Below, in pieces: positions 42,401 to 50,394 of a stretch of DNA of 64,000 nt. A model generated the notes under the pieces. The model had not been told where the DNA came from. It searched no databases and was given only the letters and a program-made list of their open reading frames with translations. The translations under genes and the position numbers were made by a program. The first letter of the stretch is position 1; each line of letters opens with the position of its first letter. Origin of the DNA: Anabaena sp. UHCC 0187 (GTDB taxonomy: Bacteria; Cyanobacteriota; Cyanobacteriia; Cyanobacteriales; Nostocaceae); the NCBI RefSeq assembly GCF_009712035.1, contig NZ_VILB01000001.1:1-64000 (forward strand). The letters run 5' to 3'.

Positions 42401-44818
42401 ATGGGTAAAAATTGGGCAATTAGTATCGGCATTAATCAATATGACAACCTGCAACCCCTAAACTTTGCTAAACGGGATGCAGAAGCAATGGCCGCTTGGT
42501 TTCGGGAAGAAGCGAAATTTGATCAGGTGTTTCTGTTTACAGATGACTCTCTACCCATTCCCGCTAATCCACCCATTCCCACTCAACCAACTTACGGACG
42601 GTTGCGGCGATTTTTGCAAGCACAATTTGACCAACCTCTATTAAAACCAGAAGATAATTTATGGTTCTTTTTTGCTGGACATGGTATGCGTCATGCAGAC
42701 AAAGACTATTTAATGCTTGCAGATAGTGATCCTGGTGATATTGAACATACAGCTATTTCCGTTGAATACATTACTGAAAGATTGCGTCGTAGTCGTGCTG
42801 ATAATGTAGTTTTGTTATTAGATGCCTGTCGAGAAGAAAGTAGTCGTAGTGGTTTGGGAATAGGTGAAGAGAAGCATCAAGGAGTGATTACTTTTTATTC
42901 CTGTGCTGCTAATCAAAAATCTTGGGAAATTGCCGAATTACAACATGGTTCATTTACACACACACTATTAACAGGTTTAAGGTTACATGATGAAGCTAAT
43001 TGTGCCACTGTGGAACGATTAGATAGATATTTAAATTCTTATGTTCCTCAATTAAATTCTAGCTATCAAAAGCCAATTCAAAATCCTTATCTCAAGGCAG
43101 AACCGCCATATAAAATGTATTACATTTTGTTAGAGCAATCTGCTACTCTTAAAGATGTTGAATCATTAAAATTACAGGCATCCTTATCTGAAAATGCTGG
43201 AAATTTTGAGTTGGCAAAACAAATATGGATTAGGGTTTTAGGTGTGTCTCGTGCTGATTTAGATGCAATATCGGCTCTTGAAAGAATTGCAATTAAAACA
43301 CATACTTCAACACCGGAAACAATTTCTCAGCCGATTGTTAATTTCCAATCTTCTGGTTCATCTAGAGGTGACGTTACTATATTTACACAGATAATTGAAG
43401 AAATTAAAGAAAATAATCGCAAACAAGAGGAATACCGACAGGCTGTTTTAAAACAACAGTTTCCTCTGACTAAAAAAAGTATTGATAATTTAGCTAATTT
43501 ACAAAAGTCCTTGCAACTTAGTGAAGAAGAAGTCTTAAAAATAAGACAACCGATTTTTATTCAAAAAGAAGCAGAATATCGAAAACGTCAGGAAGAAGAG
43601 AGGATTAGAAGAGAACAAGAGGCTGAAAGAACTCGTCAACAACATCAGCAAAATTTAGAGCAGTATCAACGGTCATTTTTAACAACTATTGAGAGAGAAT
43701 ATCCCCTTCGTCAAGCAAGTAAAAATAAATTAAAGAAATCACAAAATTCCTTGGGACTCAGTGAACAGGAAATATTGCACATAGAACGGCCAATTATTGC
43801 TAAGAAAGAAGCAGAATATCAAAAACTTCAGGAGGAAAATAGAAAAAGACAGGAACGATCTGTAAATTCTCCAGCGACACCACAACTAATTCTATCTTCT
43901 ATAAATCGCAGACAATTTTTAACCTATGCTGGGTTAGGAGGGACAGGTTTAGTTACTACTGTTGTATTCAGTCAGATATTTAAGGTACAACAAAAACCAC
44001 TATTAACATTTAAGTTTACAACAGTAACAACACTTGATAAGACAGGAACAAAACTGAAAAGTAACCCTAATAACGAAGCCAAATATTTTAAAGAAGATTT
44101 AGGTAATGATATTACTTTAGAAATGGTACAAATTCCGGCTGGTTCTTTTAAAATGGGTTCACCACCAGATGAAACAGGGAGACAAGAATCAGAAGGACCA
44201 CAGAGGATAGTAAATTTATCTGCCTTTTTTATGGGTAAGTTTGAAGTAACTCAGGAACAGTATCAACAAATAATGCGTAAAAATCCCTCTGGTTTTCCAG
44301 GAAAAAAACGCCCTGTAGAAAAAGTTTCTTGGTATGATGCCATAGAATTTTGTAAAAAACTAAGTCAAAAAACCGGGCGTACCTATAGATTACCCAGCGA
44401 GGCTGAATGGGAATACGCTTGTCGTGCGGGTGAAACTATGCCCTTTTATTTTGGTGAAACTATTACCACCGATTTAGTCAACTATGACGGTGACTATAAT
44501 TATGGTGATGCTCCCAAGGGAGAAAACCGAGGAGAAACTACTAATGTCGGAAGTTTTCCCCCTAATGCTTTTGGTTTGTATGATATGCACGGCAATGTGT
44601 GGGAATGGTGTCAAGACGATTGGCATGATAATTATACAAATGCGCCTAATGATGGTAGCGTATGGACAAGTCAAAGCGGCAATAGAAAGCTGCTGCGCGG
44701 TGGTTCGTGGAACGACTCTCCTGTTTTTTGCCGTTCTGCTGCTCGCAGCAACCACCACCTCGTCGTCAGCCTCAATGTTGGTTTTCGGGTTGTTTGTAGT
44801 GGTGCGGCGAGGACTTAG
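42401..44818 (+). CDS. Caspase-like protease fused to FGE domain with DGR-like variable C-terminus
   Basis: An 805-residue multi-domain protein. Residues 1-240 are a caspase (C14) domain with catalytic His 94 (FFAGHGMRH) and Cys 143 (LLLDACREES). Residues 345-399 and 422-479 are two copies of a helical repeat (LSEEEVLKIRQP and LSEQEILHIERP). A hydrophobic helix (LTYAGLGGTGLVTTVVFSQI, preceded by RR) lies at 507-526. Residues about 575-805 are a formylglycine-generating-enzyme-like (SUMF1) domain: AGSFKMGSPPDETG, RLPSEAEWEYACRAG, GNVWEWCQDDW. The last 35 residues look like the variable region of a diversity-generating retroelement. A small partner gene precedes it by one base. Confidence 0.88.
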   Translation: MGKNWAISIGINQYDNLQPLNFAKRDAEAMAAWFREEAKFDQVFLFTDDSLPIPANPPIPTQPTYGRLRRFLQAQFDQPLLKPEDNLWFFFAGHGMRHADKDYLMLADSDPGDIEHTAISVEYITERLRRSRADNVVLLLDACREESSRSGLGIGEEKHQGVITFYSCAANQKSWEIAELQHGSFTHTLLTGLRLHDEANCATVERLDRYLNSYVPQLNSSYQKPIQNPYLKAEPPYKMYYILLEQSATLKDVESLKLQASLSENAGNFELAKQIWIRVLGVSRADLDAISALERIAIKTHTSTPETISQPIVNFQSSGSSRGDVTIFTQIIEEIKENNRKQEEYRQAVLKQQFPLTKKSIDNLANLQKSLQLSEEEVLKIRQPIFIQKEAEYRKRQEEERIRREQEAERTRQQHQQNLEQYQRSFLTTIEREYPLRQASKNKLKKSQNSLGLSEQEILHIERPIIAKKEAEYQKLQEENRKRQERSVNSPATPQLILSSINRRQFLTYAGLGGTGLVTTVVFSQIFKVQQKPLLTFKFTTVTTLDKTGTKLKSNPNNEAKYFKEDLGNDITLEMVQIPAGSFKMGSPPDETGRQESEGPQRIVNLSAFFMGKFEVTQEQYQQIMRKNPSGFPGKKRPVEKVSWYDAIEFCKKLSQKTGRTYRLPSEAEWEYACRAGETMPFYFGETITTDLVNYDGDYNYGDAPKGENRGETTNVGSFPPNAFGLYDMHGNVWEWCQDDWHDNYTNAPNDGSVWTSQSGNRKLLRGGSWNDSPVFCRSAARSNHHLVVSLNVGFRVVCSGAART
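44696..44815 (+). other. Candidate DGR variable region
   Basis: The end of the caspase-FGE gene reads LRGGSWN...NVGFRVVCSGAART, the frame in which cyanobacterial FGE-type DGR targets carry their variable residues. Between CGC (44744) and AATGTTGGT (44774) the codons are AGC AAC CAC CAC CTC and then GTC GTC AGC CTC. All nine end in C and differ only in positions 1 and 2, as expected if AAC codons of a template had been mutated at adenines. AAC and GAC at 44711-44716 fit too. The invariant tail GTTGGTTTTCGGGTTGTTTG would be the initiation sequence. Confidence 0.7.
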
Positions 44819-44928
44819 TAGCCCTTTGCACTCTTGCGCTTTTGCTCTTTTCTCTTCTTTTCTTTACACTTGTAAGCGTAGTGAAACGGAGCGATCTAAA
44901 AATTTTTATTTGAAAAAGCGATTAGCTT

Positions 44929-45387
44929 GACTTTAATCAATGTGAATCCCACGACGAACTTGATTTTCTCTTTCCTGAACTTACCCGCATTTATAATCAT
45001 GATTTAGTAATCATCGAATCATGGCAAAATCATATAGATTGGGTAAAATCTCTACCTCCAGCAGAATTAAAACTTTTAAATAGTGCTGATTTTCATAATT
45101 CAGAAACTCCCCAAACTATCACTAATTCAGAAATACCACCAGAACAAATCAGCTATGAAAATATAGCCGAAAAATCTCATTTTTATTCTTTACGTGATCA
45201 ATTATTATTTATGTTTGCGCCAGAATTACGCCGAGAATATGAAAATTATGTCAGTCAACAAGCCGCAAATTCTGGATATAGAACATTAGTTACATCTAAT
45301 TTACAACAAGCGTCAGATTTAACCGTTGCAAATCTTTTTCACTATTTTAATATTAGAGATGAATCACAACAAGAAGTAAATCAATAA
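44929..45387 (+). pseudogene. 5'-truncated unknown gene downstream of caspase gene
   Basis: A frame open for about 150 codons with coherent protein sequence (ESHDELDFLFPELTRIYNHD, later LPPAELKLLNSADFH, FAPELRREYENYV and SDLTVANLFHYFNI) but no start codon near its 5' end, where a TAG precedes it. It looks like the C-terminal half of a longer soluble protein that lost its beginning, perhaps when the DNA around 44.82-44.93 kb was rearranged. I do not recognise the family. Translation from the internal ATG near 45218 would give only 56 residues. Confidence 0.6.
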
Positions 45388-45450
45388 TCAACTTTTAAAA
45401 ATATTGAAAAAAAGTGATCAGTCAAACTAATCACTTTCCATTTCTTCTAA

Positions 45451-46254
45451 TTACTCTGAAGGAGTTTCATTAACAGATGTTTCCGCAACCTTCCTCACCG
45501 CTTCAATATCCACACCTAAATTCGCGGCTATTTGTTCCACCGTCAAACCTAACTGTAATAACAGCGGTACTGTTTCTAACTTACCTTCTACTTTTGCGTC
45601 CTCCGCAACTTCTCGAAAATACCGTGTTTGCTTTAATTCATCTAGAGTAAACATTGCTTCAATCTCCTGACGAGTTAAATTACTTAATTTGTAAACCAAT
45701 ATCGTCTCTAACAATTCTAGAACTTTTTGTCTTTTACTGGCATCTACCAATTGTTGTCGAGATTTTTGGATTAACTGCCTGGTATGATCAATAGCAGTTT
45801 CCTCTTTTTCCACAACTAACTGTACCATTCCCAGCCCTATGGAATTATCGCTTGTTACCTGCAACTCATCCAAATAAATAAACGTGATTTGCTGACTCAT
45901 TAGCAAACCCCGGTACTGCATTTGTACACCAGGATCTAAACTACGTTTAGCAAAAATCGCTACTGCGTGAAAGTCATTCTTGGGTTGATACTGATTCAGA
46001 TAAACAAAGATTTCGGTAAATAATCGCCAGTAAAAATCCGCTTTCGGTTGAAATTGAACTTCTACAAAGTAAATTGGTTGTTCAGGTATCTCTGAATCAG
46101 GTATAAATAAACCATCAAAACGAAATGCTAGTTCCTTAATTTCTACAGATGTAAATTGATATAACTCCGCTTCTGTAGCTGGTTTGCCAATTAGTTCAAA
46201 AAGGATACTAGGTAAAGTTTGAAATAGTTGATAGAATATAGTATCAGTTTTCAC
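45451..46254 (-). CDS. Rpn/DUF2887-family putative nuclease
   Basis: A 267-residue protein of the Rpn/PD-(D/E)XK transposase-like family (DUF2887 branch), many copies of which exist in cyanobacteria. The start MKTDTIFYQLFQTLPSILFE is characteristic; the nuclease core is ELAFRFDGLFIPD then IYFVEVQFQPKADFYWR (Asp, Glu-x-Gln). The C-terminus is helical with LGLTVEQIAANLGVDIEAV, a short helix-turn-helix-like motif. E. coli Rpn proteins cut DNA and promote RecA-independent recombination; the function here is inferred from family. Confidence 0.88.
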   Translation of the reverse strand: MKTDTIFYQLFQTLPSILFELIGKPATEAELYQFTSVEIKELAFRFDGLFIPDSEIPEQPIYFVEVQFQPKADFYWRLFTEIFVYLNQYQPKNDFHAVAIFAKRSLDPGVQMQYRGLLMSQQITFIYLDELQVTSDNSIGLGMVQLVVEKEETAIDHTRQLIQKSRQQLVDASKRQKVLELLETILVYKLSNLTRQEIEAMFTLDELKQTRYFREVAEDAKVEGKLETVPLLLQLGLTVEQIAANLGVDIEAVRKVAETSVNETPSE

Positions 46255-46399
46255 GATAATTATGTGCTTTTACATTCGTTTAATAAGTATTGAGGTTGGT
46301 ATTGATAATTAATTTTATTTGAATATAGTTAATAAAATTTAGATCCACTATCTTATTTTACTGACCAAAACCCAACTTCGAGTTCAGTTACTCCTCCAC

Positions 46400-46415
46400 A
46401 GTGACGTAAATCACA
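46400..46415. promoter_or_regulatory. CRP-type palindrome AGTGACGTAAATCACA
   Basis: AGTGA-N6-TCACA differs by one base from the CRP/SyCRP1 consensus TGTGA-N6-TCACA. It lies 146 bp upstream of the Rpn-family gene (minus strand) and upstream of the candidate small RNA (plus strand), so it could control either. No binding evidence exists; the match is by eye. Confidence 0.45.
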
Positions 46416-46468
46416 TATATATATGACTTAGATCCTCCCATAGAAATCGCCATGTTGGCATAATTAAT

Positions 46469-46546
46469 AGTAACTGAACTCTAGCCGAGTCATTAATAGG
46501 GAACACACTAATTGCCGACAGCTTACCATAAGTTCGTCGGTTTTTT
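46469..46546 (+). ncRNA. Candidate small RNA with terminator
   Basis: CCGAC (46515-46519) pairs with GTCGG (46536-46540) and six T follow at 46541-46546: a plus-strand terminator in a place where both flanking genes are on the minus strand. The transcript it ends can only be short. Upstream, AGTAACTGAACTC (46469-46481) is the exact reverse complement of GAGTTCAGTTACT at 46380-46392. The 5' end is not known; the interval given begins at the second arm of that repeat. It does not match Yfr1 or 6S RNA as I know them. Confidence 0.4.
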
Positions 46547-46708
46547 ATTATCAGTGACTTACTGAATCTATGGTAATCATAACACTAATTTATGATGAAA
46601 ATATCCCCACAACTGGTTAATAACCTGACAAATATTGCCATAGCCACTACCAACTGTGGGGAAGTAAAGACTTTTACCCCTGTTCTTTGCTATAGTACAG
46701 GCGTTTGA

Positions 46709-47194
46709 TTAAGACATCGCTTGAATGATGTAATCAAAGTAAGGTGCGGTTTCCCCAGCGTCTTCTGCATTCAATAAATCCAAAGACGCTTGTTTGAGAG
46801 AAGTGATAGCCTCTACCATTCCGGGAACGGGAACACCTAGAGAGTTGTACATTTCCCGCACCCCAACCAAACCAATTTTTTCAATGGGTTCTTTGTCACC
46901 AGCAAGTACACCGTAGGTAATTAGGCGTAAATACCAGCCAAAGTCCCGAATACACAAAGCCCGTTGTTTTTCGCCGTAAGCATTACCACCGGGGGAGATA
47001 AAGTCAGGGCGTTTTTGCCAAAGTTTTTTGGTAGCTTCTTGAACGATCTTTTTCTCGTTTTCTGAAAGGGTAGCGGCGATTCTTGTGCGCTTTACACCTG
47101 TTTCCAAAAATGCTTTGATGTTTTTGAGTTCGCCACTGCTGGGGTAACGCAGTTCGTCGTCAGCTTGGAGAATAACTTGGCTAATTACAGTCAT
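46709..47194 (-). CDS. apcD: Allophycocyanin-B alpha subunit
   Basis: ApcD (161 aa) is the terminal emitter variant of allophycocyanin alpha in the phycobilisome core and passes energy mainly to photosystem [21 protein letters not shown] contains the chromophore-binding Cys (about residue 82) with its Arg/Asp partners; [17 protein letters not shown] follows. The sequence differs from ApcA (start [20 protein letters not shown]; an Arg-rich KRTRIAATL) as known apcD genes do. It is a single gene away from the main apc operon, as is usual for apcD. Confidence 0.92.
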   Translation of the reverse strand: MTVISQVILQADDELRYPSSGELKNIKAFLETGVKRTRIAATLSENEKKIVQEATKKLWQKRPDFISPGGNAYGEKQRALCIRDFGWYLRLITYGVLAGDKEPIEKIGLVGVREMYNSLGVPVPGMVEAITSLKQASLDLLNAEDAGETAPYFDYIIQAMS

Positions 47195-47354
47195 GATTAT
47201 CTAAATGACCTGAAATATTTATATCTGCTAGTTTACCGACTTAGAGGGACATTCGTGAAGTGTATGGGAAGATAGGGATAAATGAATTTACAATTCGACA
47301 TTGGGAACTCTCCCTTCCCTGTGAAAAAGTTCCCTATTCCCTTATAACTGACTA

Positions 47355-48737
47355 ATGACTAATACAATGTGGCGACAAGATGAAATTATCGAACTGGAAA
47401 TTACTGATTTAAGCGACACTGGTGATGGTGTGGGACGCTTTGAGCAACGGGTGGTTTTTGTTTCTGATACCGTACCAGGCGATCGCTTACTTGTCAAATT
47501 ATTCAATGTTAAGCCAAAATATGCTTATGGTCAGGTGCAGGAGTTATTGCAAGCCTCGCCTCAACGGGTGCGTCCAAGTTGTATTGTCGCTGATAAATGC
47601 GGTGGTTGTCAATGGCAACATATTAAATATGATTACCAGTTAATAGCCAAACGCAATCAAGTAACTCAAGCTTTAGAAAGAATTGGCGGTTTTGTGAATC
47701 CACCGATAAATCCAGTCTTAGTGGCTGCTGCATCCTTGGGTTATCGCAACAAAGTTACTTATCCTATTGGTATGTCTGCTACAGGTCATGTCCAAGCTGG
47801 ATATTATCAAAAAGGTAGTCATAAATTAATCAACTTGAATCAATGCCCCGTTCAAGACCCTCGGTTAAATCCTTTATTAGCTGAAGTCAAATTAGATATT
47901 GAAAAGCAGGGTTGGGCAATTTATGACGAAACCCGCCACAAAGGCTTAATTCGCCATTTAGGTTTACGCATTGGCCGCCGCACAGGGGAAATGCTGCTAA
48001 CTTTAGTCGTCAAAGATTGGAATTTGCCAGGAATTGAAACCCAGGCGCAGCAATGGTTACAGCGTTATCCTCAATTAGTGGGCGTGTCCCTCAACCGCAA
48101 TAGCGATCGCACAAATGCTATATTTGGATCAGAAACCCGTTGTCTAGCTGGAATTCCCTACCTGCAAGAAAAATTCGCCGGACTGGATTTTCAAATTCGC
48201 CCAGATACCTTCTTCCAAGTGTACACAGAAACAGCCGAGGCACTCTTAGAGGTGATTCAGTCAGAACTGAATTTACAAGGTCACGAAGTCCTAGTAGATG
48301 CCTATTGTGGTATAGGAACTTTAACTTTGCCCCTGGCTAAACAAGCAAAGCACGTCACCGGGTTAGAATTGCAATCAACAGCAGTAGAACAAGCAATTGT
48401 CAATGCCCAAGAAAATGGAATTAATAATGTAACTTTCCTTGTAGGTGCAGTGGAAAAAATTCTGGAGAATTTGGAAATTATACCAGATGTGGTCTTACTT
48501 GATCCGCCCCGCAAAGGATGTGAAGCTAACGTTATCAAAACATTAAGAAACCTGAAACCATCTCGAATTGTTTACGTCAGTTGTAAAGTAGCTACTCTTG
48601 CCCGTGACCTAAAATTACTTTGTGAAGATGGGCTATATAAACTCACAAGGGTGCAACCTGCGGACTTTTTTCCGCAAACGGCTCATGTAGAAGCAGCCGC
48701 TTTTCTGGTGTTATCGGACAATGATAAGGATAGTTAA
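47355..48737 (+). CDS. rlmD: 23S rRNA (uracil-C5)-methyltransferase RlmD-type
   Basis: A 460-residue RumA/RlmD-type RNA m5U methyltransferase. The N-terminal TRAM domain (residues 10-65) is followed by a Cys cluster (CIVADKCGGCQWQH, probably holding an Fe-S cluster) and a Rossmann methylase domain. VDAYCGIGTLTLPLAKQ is the SAM site, VVLLDPPRKGC the substrate block and IVYVSCKVATLARDL contains the catalytic Cys. Bacterial relatives modify U1939 and U747 of 23S rRNA; which site here is not decided by sequence. The start lies in a CTAATGA heptamer repeat. Confidence 0.92.
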   Translation: MTNTMWRQDEIIELEITDLSDTGDGVGRFEQRVVFVSDTVPGDRLLVKLFNVKPKYAYGQVQELLQASPQRVRPSCIVADKCGGCQWQHIKYDYQLIAKRNQVTQALERIGGFVNPPINPVLVAAASLGYRNKVTYPIGMSATGHVQAGYYQKGSHKLINLNQCPVQDPRLNPLLAEVKLDIEKQGWAIYDETRHKGLIRHLGLRIGRRTGEMLLTLVVKDWNLPGIETQAQQWLQRYPQLVGVSLNRNSDRTNAIFGSETRCLAGIPYLQEKFAGLDFQIRPDTFFQVYTETAEALLEVIQSELNLQGHEVLVDAYCGIGTLTLPLAKQAKHVTGLELQSTAVEQAIVNAQENGINNVTFLVGAVEKILENLEIIPDVVLLDPPRKGCEANVIKTLRNLKPSRIVYVSCKVATLARDLKLLCEDGLYKLTRVQPADFFPQTAHVEAAAFLVLSDNDKDS

Positions 48738-49148
48738 TTCTTTACAAAAATAAAAATCAGAAATTTGTAGTCTAGTGGATACTCATAATGCTAGAATGGA
48801 ATTACATAAAAATAGAAACTCATTTTGTTTTAAAGAAATCGAAGCTGCATAGACTCTTAATAAAGGTGAATAAAATTGTGTTAATTACAAACCAGCAGTT
48901 AACGAGAATATCTTTCTCCTCTTGTTCAAAAATAGCAGTTTTGACTCATCTGCTAAATGAACAGATTAACTTAAGCAAATTGTAAATAAGCAATATAAAT
49001 TCTCCCATTAAATTGCTATGCTCTAGCATTTTTATAAATTTAGTTTTACAGACGCAAGTTTGAAGGCAGCATGACTACCTAATTTTGATCAGAATGCCCA
49101 AAAAAGCAAACTGATGTCTAGCTAAATCAAAGCTACGGGGTTTCTCTT
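48738..49148. other. Intergenic region, no gene seen
   Basis: An AT-rich spacer. A 65-codon open frame at 48788-48985 has a composition typical of chance (Leu/Ile/Lys/Thr rich, no ribosome-binding site) and is not accepted. The end of this region should contain the promoter of the anti-sigma factor gene. Confidence 0.4.
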
Positions 49149-49598
49149 GTGATTACCATTTCTCTTCGTCCAGTTGGGCGTTATTGGGGGACAATTAGTT
49201 TTGCCTCCACTCTTTATCTTTGTCCAATCCTAGATTTACTCTTGACTGATATTCCGGCAAAATTGCAATCAGAACTGCGACTAGGACTCCAAGAAGCCCT
49301 AGTAAATGCCGCTAAACATGGGAATAATCTTGATCCCGGCAAATTAGTGGTAGTTCGGTTCTCATTAATAGATAATCAGTATTGGTGGATTATCTCAGAT
49401 CAGGGTAGCGGCTTCACTCCCTCCCTCGAAGGTGATAGTGATCCCGATGACTATTTACCACCAGACGAAGCGGAAAGTGGACGGGGTATGTCCTTGCTGC
49501 ATCAGATTTTTGATCAAGTAAAATGGAATCGCAAAGGTACAGAACTCACGCTTTGTAAGCAATTAGAAAGTCGTCGTTTATTATCTTTGCGAAGATGA
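49149..49598 (+). CDS. Anti-sigma regulatory factor (HATPase, RsbW-like)
   Basis: A 149-residue histidine-kinase-like ATPase of the RsbW/SpoIIAB type. GLQEALVNAAKHGNNLDP is the N-box with the Mg-binding Asn, ISDQGSGFTP the G1 box and SGRGMSLLHQIFDQV the G2 box. Such proteins sequester a sigma factor or a partner and phosphorylate an anti-anti-sigma protein; the partners are not encoded here. The start is GTG at 49149. A 92-aa gene follows on the opposite strand, 27 bp beyond. Confidence 0.9.
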   Translation: MITISLRPVGRYWGTISFASTLYLCPILDLLLTDIPAKLQSELRLGLQEALVNAAKHGNNLDPGKLVVVRFSLIDNQYWWIISDQGSGFTPSLEGDSDPDDYLPPDEAESGRGMSLLHQIFDQVKWNRKGTELTLCKQLESRRLLSLRR

Positions 49599-49625
49599 AA
49601 GGGAACAGGCAAGATATATATTTCC

Positions 49626-49904
49626 CTATTCCTTAATTTCCTCGCGCTTGTGTCCGTGAGTGGGACAGGGAGGGGCAGAAATTGACTTATCCAGCCAGCC
49701 TACAGCCTGTTGTAGCCTTGCCTGTGCCTCTTGGGGTTCATTTTTGACCAGAAATACCATTGCGGCGGCTGCCTGTTCACTAGCGCGGGAATTGCGGTTA
49801 GACTTGAGACGATGCCAATCATCAGGAGAGATACTCAGCCTTTCCATGAGTGCTTGTGCTAGTTCTAGAGTGCTGATTTCATTTAGTTGGCTAGTTTGCG
49901 ACAT
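49626..49904 (-). CDS. Small conserved cyanobacterial protein (DUF6439-like)
   Basis: A 92-residue helical protein. It begins MSQTSQLNEISTLELAQALM, has the block ISPDDWHRLKSNRNSRASEQ and ends with CPTHGHKREEIKE, a Cys/His-containing tail. I recall a cyanobacteria-wide family (DUF6439) of this kind; its function is unknown. It is divergent from the coiled-coil gene at 49971, with 66 bp between starts, and convergent with the anti-sigma factor gene. Confidence 0.75.
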   Translation of the reverse strand: MSQTSQLNEISTLELAQALMERLSISPDDWHRLKSNRNSRASEQAAAAMVFLVKNEPQEAQARLQQAVGWLDKSISAPPCPTHGHKREEIKE

Positions 49905-49970
49905 AAGACCAAGTACCGAGTTAAGAGTAAAAGTTATGATTTAATCATCATAGCCAATGACTAATCACCA

Positions 49971-50315
49971 ATGAGTAATTTAGAGGAAAATCCCCAGCCA
50001 GATTTTGCACAGGAATTAGAGGAAGTAGAAACTTCACTGCGATTCTTGAAAGATAGATATACCCAAGTGCAAAATGATCAACAACAAAAGGCACAATGGC
50101 AACAGGAATTAAAGAATTTAAAGCAAAATAGAAAGCAGACTCCAGAAATTAAGAACGAATTAACCCGCCTTCAAAAACAGTTAGAAACCTTAGAAATCAA
50201 CTTAGAAAGCCAGTTGTTTTCTTGGAGTAGCCTGAAAAGACCTTTTTGGCAAGCTATCCGGTTTGGTGGTTTAGGCGTTATTATCGGTTGGTTATTAAAA
50301 TCTTGGGTGGGATAG
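49971..50315 (+). CDS. Coiled-coil protein with C-terminal membrane anchor
   Basis: A 114-residue protein. Residues 10-85 are rich in Glu, Gln, Lys and Leu with heptad spacing (LEEVETSLRFLKDRYTQVQ; KNELTRLQKQLETLEINLES), i.e. coiled coil. Residues about 93-112 (WQAIRFGGLGVIIGWLLKSW) form a single C-terminal membrane helix with a Gly motif. Similar small cyanobacterial proteins exist with no known role. The start ATG falls in an ACCAATGAG unit of a heptamer repeat that continues upstream at 49954-49972. Confidence 0.75.
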   Translation: MSNLEENPQPDFAQELEEVETSLRFLKDRYTQVQNDQQQKAQWQQELKNLKQNRKQTPEIKNELTRLQKQLETLEINLESQLFSWSSLKRPFWQAIRFGGLGVIIGWLLKSWVG

Positions 50316-50394
50316 TGCCAATTTTGGATTTTTAATGGCTTTAACTGTTATTTTTTTAAATACATACTATATACCAAAACAAAAATTGTAGAAA

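Larger units (their letters stand above)
46255..46708. other. Structured intergenic region between Rpn gene and apcD
   Basis: No protein gene is seen. The segment 46380-46546 carries an inverted repeat, a CRP-like palindrome and an orphan plus-strand terminator, described as a candidate small RNA. 46550-46700 has AT-rich sequence beyond apcD's 3' end, with no further signal. Confidence 0.5.

Noticed and set aside
48788-48985. 65-codon open frame between rlmD and the anti-sigma factor gene
   Set aside because: AT-rich chance frame with no ribosome-binding site and no recognisable protein pattern.
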